The notes under the pieces are model-generated. The model saw nothing but the letters and a program-made list of their open reading frames with translations, ran no database searches and was not told the origin of the DNA. From NCBI GenBank assembly GCA_902468695.1, contig CABQZS010000039.1, positions 1 through 7,168 on the forward strand: 7,168 bases of DNA. The letters run 5' to 3'. Positions 1 to 7,168 of this stretch are shown here, piece after piece (the stretch's first letter is position 1; the number at the start of each line of letters is the position of its first letter). Source of the stretch: an uncultured Collinsella sp. GTDB lineage: Bacteria > Actinomycetota > Coriobacteriia > Coriobacteriales > Coriobacteriaceae. The translations under genes and the position numbers were made by a program.

Positions 1-679
1 GCTCGCCCAACCGCTCCACCACGAAGGCGTTCTCGCACAGGCCACCGGTCAGGTAGTACGGGGCGCCCGCGGCCTGCCCGGCCATGGTCGCCACGCGCGA
101 GACCACGCTGTCGATCACGCCACGCGCAATGTTCTCGCGCGGCTCACCGCGACCGATCAGGCTGATGACCTCGCTTTCGGCAAACACCGTGCACATGCTG
201 CTGATTTTGGTGGGCTCGCCGGAACGCGCAAGGTCGGCCATCTGCTGCTGGGAAATGCCTAGGCGGTCGGCCATGATCTCCAAAAAGCGCCCCGTGCCGG
301 CGGCGCACTTGTCGTTCATGGCAAATTTGGCCACGCGACCGCCCTTGAGTTGGATGACCTTGGTATCCTGTCCGCCCACGTCGATCACCGTGCCGTGATC
401 GCCAAACAGGCGCACGGCACCGGTACCGTGGCAGGTAATCTCGGTCACGACCTTGTGCGCATAGGGCACGGCGACACGACCGTAGCCGGTCGCGATCACA
501 CGCACGTCGTCGCCCGTCACGTCATAACCCGCCGCGGCAAGCTCGCCGCGCAGACGCTCCGCCGCATCGACCGACGAATAGCCCGTCGGTATGACGCAGG
601 TCCACGCAATGGCACCATCCGTCTCCACCACTGCAGCCTTCGCGGCCGTCGAGCCTATGTCGATACCAATGCCAACCAC
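1..679 (-). CDS. BadF/BadG/BcrA/BcrD-type ATPase activase (2-hydroxyacyl-CoA dehydratase / double-cubane reductase activator), 3' end cut by window edge
   Basis: This gene encodes an ASKHA-fold ATPase that, in its family, passes one low-potential electron from a [4Fe-4S] cluster to a partner protein while hydrolysing ATP. I translated 226 codons from a GTG start at 679; the gene runs off the left edge, and family members are usually about 255-270 residues, so perhaps 30-40 residues are missing. Visible motifs are the first phosphate loop DIGSTAAK (residues 7-14), the second phosphate motif DVGGQDTK (100-107), NDKCAAGTGRFLE with Cys125 (122-134), and SSMCTVFAESE with Cys163 (160-170). The two cysteines match the pair that holds one [4Fe-4S] cluster between two subunits in HgdC-type activases. 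TGGLCENAF (211-219) is the adenosine-side glycine motif. The start is chosen because AGGAGG lies 5 bases upstream; the nearby ATG at 684 is out of frame. It follows the reductase gene by 50 bases and is almost certainly its partner. Confidence 0.93.
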   Translation of the reverse strand, partial: MVGIGIDIGSTAAKAAVVETDGAIAWTCVIPTGYSSVDAAERLRGELAAAGYDVTGDDVRVIATGYGRVAVPYAHKVVTEITCHGTGAVRLFGDHGTVIDVGGQDTKVIQLKGGRVAKFAMNDKCAAGTGRFLEIMADRLGISQQQMADLARSGEPTKISSMCTVFAESEVISLIGRGEPRENIARGVIDSVVSRVATMAGQAAGAPYYLTGGLCENAFVVERLGE

Positions 680-684
680 GACAT

Positions 685-690
685 CCTCCT
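685..690 (-). promoter_or_regulatory. Shine-Dalgarno site fixing the GTG start of the activase
   Basis: The minus strand reads AGGAGG here, followed by ATGTC and then GTG at 679. The ATG embedded in the spacer is in a different frame from the activase, so this site supports the GTG as the true start. Confidence 0.7.
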
Positions 691-696
691 TCTATA

Positions 697-721
697 CGGC
701 AAAACAGCTATCCCTTTGCCG
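697..721 (-). other. Stem-loop between reductase and activase genes
   Basis: A perfect 7-base inverted repeat, CGGCAAA at 697-703 and TTTGCCG at 715-721, encloses an 11-base loop. It lies between the stop codon of the reductase (730-732) and the ribosome-binding site of the activase (685-690). No U-run follows it on the minus strand, so it does not look like an intrinsic terminator. It could set relative expression of the two genes or be a processing or stability element, but that is inference. Confidence 0.45.
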
Positions 722-729
722 CATTTGTC

Positions 730-1893
730 CTACAGGGTCTCGATGAAGGCGGCGATGCGCGTCTCGATCTGGCCCATGTCGCCGTTGCTGTAGTCGGTCT
801 CGATCTTCATATACGGAATACCCGCACCCTCGACGGCCTCCTGCATGCGCGCGCTCTCAACGTTGAAGGTGTGGCAGGCCTGCAGCACGCTCTCTACCAC
901 GCCATCGACATGATACTTCTCGCACATAGCCAGCGTGTTTTCCATACGACCGTCGTTGGGCGTCATGACCGAGCAGTTGATGTCCAGGTAGCGGTCGGCG
1001 ATGGCGCGCAGGATGTCGGGAGCCTCCGGATCGATCATCATGGCCGCCGTGCGCTCGCCCGAGCAGTCGTCCATGCACACGACCACACCGCCGTTGGACT
1101 CGATAGTACGGCCGATCTTGTTGATCACGCCGCCCACCGGGCAGCCGGTGATCAGAATGCGCTTGGCATCCGCCGCGACCGGGCGCTCGCCAGTCTCGTA
1201 GGCCTCGCGCAGCTTGGCGACCTTTTGCTCCAGCTGCTGCGTATAGGCCTCGATATCAAAGCTAAACGTACCGGCAAACATAGTGCTCATCAGGTCGACG
1301 CCGCTCATGGCTGCCGGCTGGTTGGCCTGCAGCGCAAACATCTCGAGCTGGGCCGCACGCAAGCGGTTGCGACGACGGACGGCAGCGCGCAGGTCATCGT
1401 CGGTAATCGTGATGCCGTAGAAGCCCTCAAGCTCCTCCTTGAGCAGGCGGCACTCCTCGTACCAGCCTTCACGCTCGTAGGCGCGATCGCGACCCTGCGG
1501 AAGATGCAGAATGTGCGTGCGCTTGAGCTCGTTGAGTAGCTCGTACATCTTCTTCTTGCCGTCGCAGGTGGTCTCACCGATGATCATGTCGCTAAAGTAC
1601 GTAAACGGGCACTTTTGCGAATAGGCAAAACCGTACGTCGACTTGATGAGCGGACACAGATTTGCCGGCAGCACCTTCTCGGCCTCGGGAATCACCTCGT
1701 CGGATGTGCCGCACAAGGCCACACTTGCAGCGCCCGCGGCATCGATAATTTCGAGCGGCGTATAGCTGCACAAAAAGCCGACCAGGCGATTACCCGCCTG
1801 CTTATAATCCTTAACGCGAATAAACGCCGCCTTGCGCTGCTCGTTGAACTCCTCAAACGTGCGCGGCAACGGCTGTTCCTCGATATCGGCCAT
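730..1893 (-). CDS. 2-hydroxyacyl-CoA dehydratase D-subunit family protein, probably a double-cubane-cluster reductase (YjiM/DCCP-like)
   Basis: The 387-residue product belongs to the HgdB/FldB/BcrC family of iron-sulphur proteins. The N-terminal half has GFLCSYTPLEIIDAAGA (residues 39-55, Cys42), LCPLIKSTYGFAYSQKCPF (79-97, Cys80 and Cys95) and GETTCDGKKKMYELL (106-120, Cys110). The C-terminal half has ILITGCPVGG (246-255), a glycine/cysteine-rich VVVCMDDCSGERTA (270-283), ESVLQACHTFNVES (334-347, Cys340) and the usual ending IETDYSNGDMGQIETR (364-379). True dehydratases need two different subunits of this fold plus a CoA-transferase. Here one subunit is directly followed by an activase, the layout of double-cubane-cluster proteins, which use ATP-driven electrons to reduce small molecules. 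The ATG at 1893 is preferred over an in-frame ATG at 1956 because AGAGGGG lies 7 bases upstream and the length then fits. It is cytoplasmic, with no signal peptide or membrane segment. The substrate cannot be read from the sequence. Confidence 0.9.
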   Translation of the reverse strand: MADIEEQPLPRTFEEFNEQRKAAFIRVKDYKQAGNRLVGFLCSYTPLEIIDAAGAASVALCGTSDEVIPEAEKVLPANLCPLIKSTYGFAYSQKCPFTYFSDMIIGETTCDGKKKMYELLNELKRTHILHLPQGRDRAYEREGWYEECRLLKEELEGFYGITITDDDLRAAVRRRNRLRAAQLEMFALQANQPAAMSGVDLMSTMFAGTFSFDIEAYTQQLEQKVAKLREAYETGERPVAADAKRILITGCPVGGVINKIGRTIESNGGVVVCMDDCSGERTAAMMIDPEAPDILRAIADRYLDINCSVMTPNDGRMENTLAMCEKYHVDGVVESVLQACHTFNVESARMQEAVEGAGIPYMKIETDYSNGDMGQIETRIAAFIETL

Positions 1894-1900
1894 AGTAGTT

Positions 1901-1907
1901 CCCCTCT
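1901..1907 (-). promoter_or_regulatory. Shine-Dalgarno site of the double-cubane reductase gene
   Basis: The minus strand reads AGAGGGG, 7 bases before the ATG at 1893. This decides the start against the upstream in-frame ATG at 1956, which would lengthen the protein by 21 unconserved-looking residues. Confidence 0.65.
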
Positions 1908-1927
1908 CTTGCACCGAAATACCGACA

Positions 1928-1956
1928 ATTAAACAACGAACCCACGCCATACCCAA
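1928..1956 (-). promoter_or_regulatory. Possible sigma70-like promoter for the reductase-activase pair
   Basis: In the 76-base gap after the second ATPase gene, the minus strand has TTGGGT (1951-1956, three of six matches to the -35 consensus). A 17-base spacer separates it from TTTAAT (1928-1933, five of six matches to the -10 consensus). The gap is noticeably more AT-rich around the -10 than the surrounding genes. Transcription would begin near 1921, leaving a short leader before the ribosome-binding site at 1901-1907. Such matches occur by chance, so this is a candidate only. Confidence 0.35.
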
Positions 1957-1969
1957 AAGGAAGCATCCT

Positions 1970-2744
1970 CTAGGGAATGGCGTCGATAAGCTCCTGCGTA
2001 TACGGATCGCTCGGGTGCGCGATCACGTCCTCGGCCGCGCCTTCCTCGACAAGACGACCGTGGTAGAGCACGCCAATCCGGTCGGACATATGCCGAACCA
2101 CACGCATATCATGCGTGATAAACAGCAGCGCCACGCCCGTCGTGCGCTGCAGGTCGCGAAGTAAGTTGAGCACTTGGGCCTGAACGGACACGTCAAGCGC
2201 CGAGACCGGCTCGTCGCATACCACAAGGCGCGGCTCGCAAATAAGCGCCCGTGCCAGATTGAGTCGCTGGCGCTGTCCCCCCGAAAGGTCGTGCGGATAG
2301 CGGTCATAATGCTCTGCCAAAAGTCCGACCGAGGCCAGGGCCGAGAGCGCGCGCCCATGGCGCTCATCCGCATCGCGCACGCCGGCGATAATCAGCGGCT
2401 CCTCCAAAATGCGGCCGACACGGTTACGTGGGTCAAAAGCCGTAGAGCTATCCTGGAATACCAGCTGGATTTCGCGGCGAAACGGCTTGCGTTCGCGCTC
2501 CGACATCGTGGCGAGGTCGTGCCCGCGATAGACAATCGAGCCGGAATCCGCACGCTCGAGACCACAGATCAGGCGTCCAGTCGTCGACTTGCCCGATCCG
2601 GATTCGCCAACCAGGCCATAGACCTCGCCCGGCGCGATCTCAAACGACAGATCGTCCACGGCGGTAAAAGCCTGACGCTTAAAACCTGAGCCAGGCATGG
2701 GATACGTTTTAGTCAGATGTGAGACCCTAAGCAGGGCTTCGCTA

Positions 2745-2755
<11 letters not shown>
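1970..2755 (-). CDS. Dpp/Opp-type ABC transporter ATP-binding protein (DppF/OppF-like)
   Basis: This is the second ATPase subunit of the importer and works as a heterodimer with the upstream DppD-like protein at the inner face of the membrane. The 261-residue product has a full set of nucleotide-binding motifs: A-loop tyrosine near residue 18, Walker A GESGSGKS (50-57), Q-loop Gln101 in LVFQDSSTAFDPRN, signature LSGGQRQR (157-164), Walker B RLVVCDEP (176-183) with Asp181 and Glu182, D-loop SALD, and switch His215 in FITHD. It ends at SDPYTQELIDAIP and lacks the C-terminal extension typical of this subfamily. I chose the ATG at 2755 rather than the in-frame ATG at 2803: AAGGGGAG stands just upstream and the domain starts directly with it. 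It overlaps the preceding ATPase gene by 11 bases, which suggests coupled translation. The family transports peptides, opines, nickel or related small molecules; the cargo is not set by this subunit. Confidence 0.93.
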
Positions 2756-3740
<985 letters not shown>

Positions 3741-3743
3741 GGG

Positions 3744-4574
3744 CTAGTCCTCCTTAGTCTTGGGGTCGAGGGCGTCGCGCAGGCCGTCGCCGGCGAGGTT
3801 CAGCGAAAGCACGCTCGCGATGATGGCGATAGCCGGGAAGAAGATCATCCACCAGGCTTTGCGCATCACGTTCTTACCCGCCTGCAGGATGTTTCCCCAG
3901 CTGGCGTCGGGCGCCTTGATACCCAGGCCCAGAAACGAGAGGGCGGCCTCCGAGAGCACGGCCTCGGCAAAGACGAAGGTCGCCTGCACCAGGAAGGGCG
4001 CCATAACGTTGGGCACGATATGCAGCCACACGATGCGCGCGGTCGAGGCGCCCTGCACGCGCAGGGCCTCCACAAAGGGCTCCTCCTTGACCACCATCGC
4101 ACGCGAGCGCACGATGCGCGCCATGCTGGGCGTATAGACGATGGAGAGCGCGATGATGACGTTCCAGACCGAGGCGCCCATCATGGCCATGAGTGCGATA
4201 GCCAAAAGCACGCCCGGAATGGACATAAGGCCGTCGCAGATGCGCATGAGAATATGATCGAGTCTCTCGTTGTAGCACGCATAGGCGCCAATCACCAAGC
4301 CGAGCGCACTCGTCGCAAGCGTGACGGCAATGCCAACGCCAAGCGACACGCGCGCGCCCGCGATGACGCGGGCAAGCAGGTCGCGGCCAAAGTCATCGCA
4401 GCCAAAGGGATGCGCGGGCGAAGGCGCCGAAAGTCGCAACGCCATTTCCTGCGCATTGGGATCAACCGTCCACACCAGCGGACCGACGAGCGCGATCAGC
4501 GCAATCGCCAGGAAAATGCAGCCACCGACCACAAACCCCTTGTTGGCAAGAGCCTTCTTAAAGTTTGCCATCAT
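3744..4574 (-). CDS. Dpp/Opp-type ABC transporter permease (DppC/OppC-like)
   Basis: This is the second transmembrane subunit of the importer. With the start at 4574 it has 276 residues. A cytoplasmic N-terminus and first membrane segment (about 13-34) lead to the DppC signature HPFGCDDFGRDLLARVIAGA (55-74). Further membrane segments lie near 77-99, 118-132, 136-154, 193-214 and 241-261. The EAA loop, which docks on the ATPases, is around 169-189 (EALRVQGASTARIVWLHIVP). LSFLGLGIKAPDASWG (212-227) and the ending AGDGLRDALDPK (261-272) are typical of the family. ATG at 4574 overlaps the TGA of the first permease as ATGA, with GGGG 6 bases upstream, so coupled translation is likely. An in-frame ATG at 4586 would add four residues and cannot be excluded. 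Confidence 0.93.
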   Translation of the reverse strand: MMANFKKALANKGFVVGGCIFLAIALIALVGPLVWTVDPNAQEMALRLSAPSPAHPFGCDDFGRDLLARVIAGARVSLGVGIAVTLATSALGLVIGAYACYNERLDHILMRICDGLMSIPGVLLAIALMAMMGASVWNVIIALSIVYTPSMARIVRSRAMVVKEEPFVEALRVQGASTARIVWLHIVPNVMAPFLVQATFVFAEAVLSEAALSFLGLGIKAPDASWGNILQAGKNVMRKAWWMIFFPAIAIIASVLSLNLAGDGLRDALDPKTKED

Positions 4575-5524
4575 GCATCGCCCCATTTGCGAGCGCGCGG
4601 GTCAAAAGCGCCGTAGGCAAGGTCGACGACCAGATTGATCACCGAATTCAACAAGGCGATGACCAGCAGCACGCCCTGAATCACCGGATAGTCGCGACGC
4701 TCGATAGAGCTCGTGACCAGCTGGCCCAAACCGGGGATGTTAAAAATGGCCTCAGTCACCACGGCGCCCGTAATCAGGGCGCCAAAAGAATAGCCGACCG
4801 AGGTGAGAATCGGCAGCGCTGCGTTGCGCAGGGCATGGGCCAGCACCACGCGAAACTCGGAGACGCCCTTGGCACGCGCCGTCTTGACGCAGTCAAGCTG
4901 CATGGCCTCGATAACGCTCGAACGGGTCATGCGCATGAGCAGGGCCGCCTGCACGCATCCAAGCGATATGGCCGGCAACGCAAGATAGCGTAAATGGCTG
5001 AACCAGCCCTTCGATAGCGGCGCATAGCCGGCCACCGGAAACACACGCAACGTGACGGCAAACAGCCACATAAGCATGAGCGCCATCAAAAAGCCGGGTA
5101 TCGCCACGCCCAAAAGAGCAACGACACGCAAGACCGCGTCGGTGCGCGACCCATGTTTGAGGGCAGCGACGACGCCGCAGGGCAGTGCAATCAGCAGCGC
5201 GATGAGCTGTGCCAGAAGCGCGAGCGATAGCGTGGGGCCAAAGTGCTCGGCGATCGCCTGCGTGACGGGCTGGCGCATAAAATACGAATCGCCCAGGTCG
5301 CCGGTAAGCACGCCGTCCATCCACTCAACGTAGCGCTGCGGCAGCGGCTCGTTGAGTCCCAGGCTATCGTTGACGCGCTCGATCTGGTCGGCCGAAGCTT
5401 CCATGCCGAGCATCGAAGAGGCCGGGTCACCCGGTGTGAGATAGATAATCAAAAACACGACGACCGAGATGATGAGCATCACCGGAACCATCGCGCCTAT
5501 ACGTTTGAGCGTGTACTTCAACAT
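4571..5524 (-). CDS. Dpp/Opp-type ABC transporter permease (DppB/OppB-like)
   Basis: This is the first transmembrane subunit of the importer, 317 residues, the normal family length. The N-terminus MLKYTLKRIGAMVPVMLIIS leads into the first membrane segment (about 9-29), then the periplasmic-side TPGDPASSMLG (30-40), characteristic of DppB proteins. The soluble loop contains LGLNEPLPQRYVEWMDGVLTG (55-75) and GDLGDSYFMRQPV (75-87). Five more membrane segments are near 98-121, 130-158, 180-198, 237-258 and 281-305. The EAA loop for ATPase contact is DCVKTARAKGVSEFRVVLAH (211-230). FNIPGLGQLV (261-270) and the ending FDPRARKWGDA are family hallmarks. An in-frame TAG just upstream rules out a longer form. 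The nearest good ribosome-binding site, AGAGGGG at 5540-5546, is 15 bases from the ATG, unusually far. It overlaps the next permease by ATGA. Confidence 0.94.
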   Translation of the reverse strand: MLKYTLKRIGAMVPVMLIISVVVFLIIYLTPGDPASSMLGMEASADQIERVNDSLGLNEPLPQRYVEWMDGVLTGDLGDSYFMRQPVTQAIAEHFGPTLSLALLAQLIALLIALPCGVVAALKHGSRTDAVLRVVALLGVAIPGFLMALMLMWLFAVTLRVFPVAGYAPLSKGWFSHLRYLALPAISLGCVQAALLMRMTRSSVIEAMQLDCVKTARAKGVSEFRVVLAHALRNAALPILTSVGYSFGALITGAVVTEAIFNIPGLGQLVTSSIERRDYPVIQGVLLVIALLNSVINLVVDLAYGAFDPRARKWGDA

Positions 5525-5539
5525 GCGAGGCGTCTATTT

Positions 5540-5546
5540 CCCCTCT
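5540..5546 (-). promoter_or_regulatory. Distant Shine-Dalgarno-like site of the first permease
   Basis: The minus strand reads AGAGGGG, but 15 bases separate it from the ATG at 5524 where 5-9 is usual. There is an in-frame TAG in the spacer, so no longer protein is possible. Initiation may be weak, which would fit low permease levels relative to the binding protein. Confidence 0.4.
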
Positions 5547-5562
5547 GAACGTGGACAGGGCA

Positions 5563-5598
5563 TGGCGGCCACAGGGGACCAGACCCCTCAAGCCGCCA
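5563..5598 (-). other. Intercistronic stem-loop between binding-protein and permease genes
   Basis: A two-part inverted repeat: TGGCGGC (5563-5569) pairs with GCCGCCA (5592-5598), and AGGGG (5573-5577) pairs with CCCCT (5584-5588). A symmetrical 3-by-3 internal loop and a 6-base apical loop complete it. It lies 14 bases after the binding-protein stop codon. No U-run follows on the minus strand, so it is not a classic intrinsic terminator. By analogy with REP-type hairpins after binding-protein genes in other importers, it may protect the upstream message from 3' decay or reduce read-through. That role is inference. Confidence 0.6.
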
Positions 5599-5612
5599 CG
5601 CCATCTATTGCA

Positions 5613-7168
5613 TTACTCCGGACGCTTGGCGTTCCAGATGATGGCGCCGTCGAGCACCTCGACGTCCTCGACGTCTGCCTGGGTGCCCGTGATGGAAGCG
5701 TAGTGGCAAAGCGGCTCGATGACGGCGATCTCATAGAGGCGCTCCTGAGCCTCGGCCCACTTCTTGGCCGCGGCGTCGGTGTCCTTGGCGGTGCGGGTCT
5801 CGGCCACGAGCTTGAGCGCCTTCTCGTCGGACAGGCCATAGAAGGCCTTGGAGACCGAGAGGGACTGGGCCGGGATGGGCTTGTAGTTGGTGGAGGCCAC
5901 AAAGAGGTCCCACTGCTCGGGCTTGCTGGAGCGGATGTCCATAAAGGTCGCGAACTCGTAGCTGTCGACCTCGGCGGTGAAGCCGGCCTTCTCGAGCTGC
6001 TCCTGCAGCGCGACGGTGGCGTTGTACATATCCTTGTAGTCGGGGGTGGTCAGCAGCTTGACCGTCTCACCGGCATAGGAGGTCTTGGCCAGAGCCTTCT
6101 TGGCGGCCTTGGCGTCGGCCTGGTTGAAGTACTTCTTACCCGCGTCGGTCGCCCACTGAGCGTTCTCGGGGTTGCCAAGGTTGGGATCGATGTTGAAGAG
6201 CTCCTTCTCGCCATAGGCGGCAAGAGCGGCCGCCTCGCAGTCGATAGCCATGAGGGCGCACTTGCGGATCTCCTCGTCGGCGAAGACGCCCTCGTTCATG
6301 TTGAGGAAGGCGGTCAGAACGCCGGCGTTATGGGTGTAGAGCTTGACGTCGTCGTTGCCGTCGAAGTCGTGGTAGTTCTCGGTGGGGATCTCGCCAGCGA
6401 CATCGTACTCGCCGGTCTCAAACCCGCTCACGCGCGTGGAGGCCTCGGTCACGAACTGATAGTAGATGTCCTTGGTGGGCGCGGAGACCTTGCCGGTGTA
6501 GCCCGAAGCCTTGCCGTGGGCGGCGACATAGTCCTCGTAGCGGGTGAGATGGACGTACTGGTCCTGCTTCCACTCCACAAGCTTGTAGGCACCGGTACCC
6601 ACGTAGTCGGTCACGCCGGTATCGCCCGCGGCCTCGATGACCTCGGAGGGGAAAATACCCGGATACTGGGAGTGGTTGCCCAGGATGATCAGAAAGTCGA
6701 TGGCGGGCTCGGTCAGCGTGCAGGTGACCTCGTGGTCGCCCGAGGCGGCGAAGGTGGCGCCGGGCAGCAGGCTCGCGGCGCGGTCGTTGACGGTGAGCCA
6801 GCGGTTCATCGAGGCCACGACGTCCTCGGAGCCAAACTCCTTGCCGTTGTGGAAGGTGACGCCCTCGCGCAGCTTGATGGTGTAGGTCAGGCCATCGTCG
6901 GAAACCTCATAGCCCTTGGCCAGCACGGGCTGGGGTTCGTAGTCGCTATCGAGGCCAAAGAGCGGCTCGACGACGTTGCAGATGATGTCCATGGTCACAA
7001 GCGACGACGTGGTGTGCGGATCGAGGCCGTCCGGGCTCGCCGGGAGCGCGATCTGTAGCTCGTCGCGATACTCCACATCCCGGCTGGAGGCAGCGGCGCT
7101 ACCGCTCTCGGCGCCCGAACCGCCGCAGCCGGTGAGGCCGAGTCCGGCCAACACGGAAAGCGTGCCAA
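5613..7168 (-). CDS. ABC transporter substrate-binding lipoprotein, family 5 (peptide/opine/nickel class), 5' end cut by window edge
   Basis: This is the extracytoplasmic receptor that captures the importer's substrate. The frame stays open to the right edge: residues before the GTG at 7154 read GTLSV, so the start codon and the beginning of the signal peptide lie outside. The visible end of the signal peptide is LAGLGLTGC, whose LTGC is a lipobox; the cysteine would carry the lipid anchor. A glycine/serine-rich linker (GGSGAESGSAAASS) follows. The family 5 body begins at LQIALPASPDGLDPHTTSS and includes the family signature region AKGYEVSDDGLTYTIKLREG and FHNGKEFGSEDVVASMNRW. It ends at AIIWNAKRPE with TAA at 5613-5615. 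About 505 mature residues fit the family. All 29 lysines are AAG codons and + strand TTT is absent throughout, pointing to strong codon bias and high expression. The substrate is not identifiable from sequence alone. Confidence 0.94.
   Translation of the reverse strand, partial: GTLSVLAGLGLTGCGGSGAESGSAAASSRDVEYRDELQIALPASPDGLDPHTTSSLVTMDIICNVVEPLFGLDSDYEPQPVLAKGYEVSDDGLTYTIKLREGVTFHNGKEFGSEDVVASMNRWLTVNDRAASLLPGATFAASGDHEVTCTLTEPAIDFLIILGNHSQYPGIFPSEVIEAAGDTGVTDYVGTGAYKLVEWKQDQYVHLTRYEDYVAAHGKASGYTGKVSAPTKDIYYQFVTEASTRVSGFETGEYDVAGEIPTENYHDFDGNDDVKLYTHNAGVLTAFLNMNEGVFADEEIRKCALMAIDCEAAALAAYGEKELFNIDPNLGNPENAQWATDAGKKYFNQADAKAAKKALAKTSYAGETVKLLTTPDYKDMYNATVALQEQLEKAGFTAEVDSYEFATFMDIRSSKPEQWDLFVASTNYKPIPAQSLSVSKAFYGLSDEKALKLVAETRTAKDTDAAAKKWAEAQERLYEIAVIEPLCHYASITGTQADVEDVEVLDGAIIWNAKRPE

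Noticed and set aside
697..721. Reading the hairpin before the activase as a transcription terminator
   Set aside because: No U-run follows, and the next bases are the ribosome-binding site of the partner gene, so ending transcription here would be illogical.
350..793. Plus-strand open frame of 147 codons at the left
   Set aside because: It lies opposite the activase, whose two phosphate motifs and cluster cysteines are unambiguous on the minus strand.
871..1539. Plus-strand open frame of 222 codons opposite the reductase
   Set aside because: It has no recognisable domain and is explained by the codon bias of the minus-strand reductase gene.
1894..1956. Upstream in-frame start for the reductase at 1956
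   Set aside because: The added 21 residues have no family character, and a well-spaced ribosome-binding site stands directly before the ATG at 1893.
1955..1972. Possible intrinsic terminator after the second ATPase gene (AGGA, TGCT, TCCT, then TTTT)
   Set aside because: The stem is only four pairs with a short T-run, too weak to support a terminator call.
5469..7058. Plus-strand open frame of 529 codons opposite the binding-protein gene
   Set aside because: It is a shadow of the strongly biased minus-strand gene. The translation is a low-complexity Gly/Val/Leu-rich string with no recognisable domain, and the minus-strand frame has a clear family match.

Overview
All convincing genes in this window lie on the minus strand, so the biological order runs from the right edge to the left. 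The DNA is GC-rich. The gene content points to an anaerobe: an oxygen-sensitive iron-sulphur reductase with its ATPase activator. The transporter's binding protein is a lipoprotein, and most genes have purine-rich Shine-Dalgarno sites. My best guess is a high-GC Gram-positive gut anaerobe such as a Coriobacteriia member (Collinsella-like). This is inferred from overall character, not from a marker gene.

The right half and centre (7168 down to 1970) hold a complete five-gene importer of the peptide/opine/nickel (Dpp/Opp) ABC class. It comprises a lipoprotein substrate-binding protein cut by the right edge (7168-5613), two permeases (5524-4571 and 4574-3744) and two ATPases (3740-2745 and 2755-1970). 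From the first permease to the second ATPase the genes overlap or nearly touch, which suggests translational coupling. An 88-base gap with a strong stem-loop but no U-run separates the binding protein from the permeases. This resembles the arrangement used elsewhere to keep binding protein in excess over the membrane complex.

The left part (1893 to 1) holds a two-gene redox module. The first gene is a single-subunit protein of the 2-hydroxyacyl-CoA dehydratase D-subunit / double-cubane-cluster protein family (1893-730). The second is its BadF/BadG/BcrA/BcrD-type ATPase activase (679-1, cut by the left edge), which starts at GTG. A possible sigma70-like promoter sits in the 76-base gap before the reductase. 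A second stem-loop lies between reductase and activase.

The attractive hypothesis is an import-and-reduce unit: the Dpp-type system brings in a small substrate and the activase/double-cubane pair performs an ATP-driven low-potential reduction on it or on a derivative. The sequence shows only adjacency and shared orientation. The substrate is not identifiable, and the possible internal promoter means the two halves may be expressed separately. No RNA genes, mobile elements, CRISPR arrays or gene-free stretches over 300 bases were seen.
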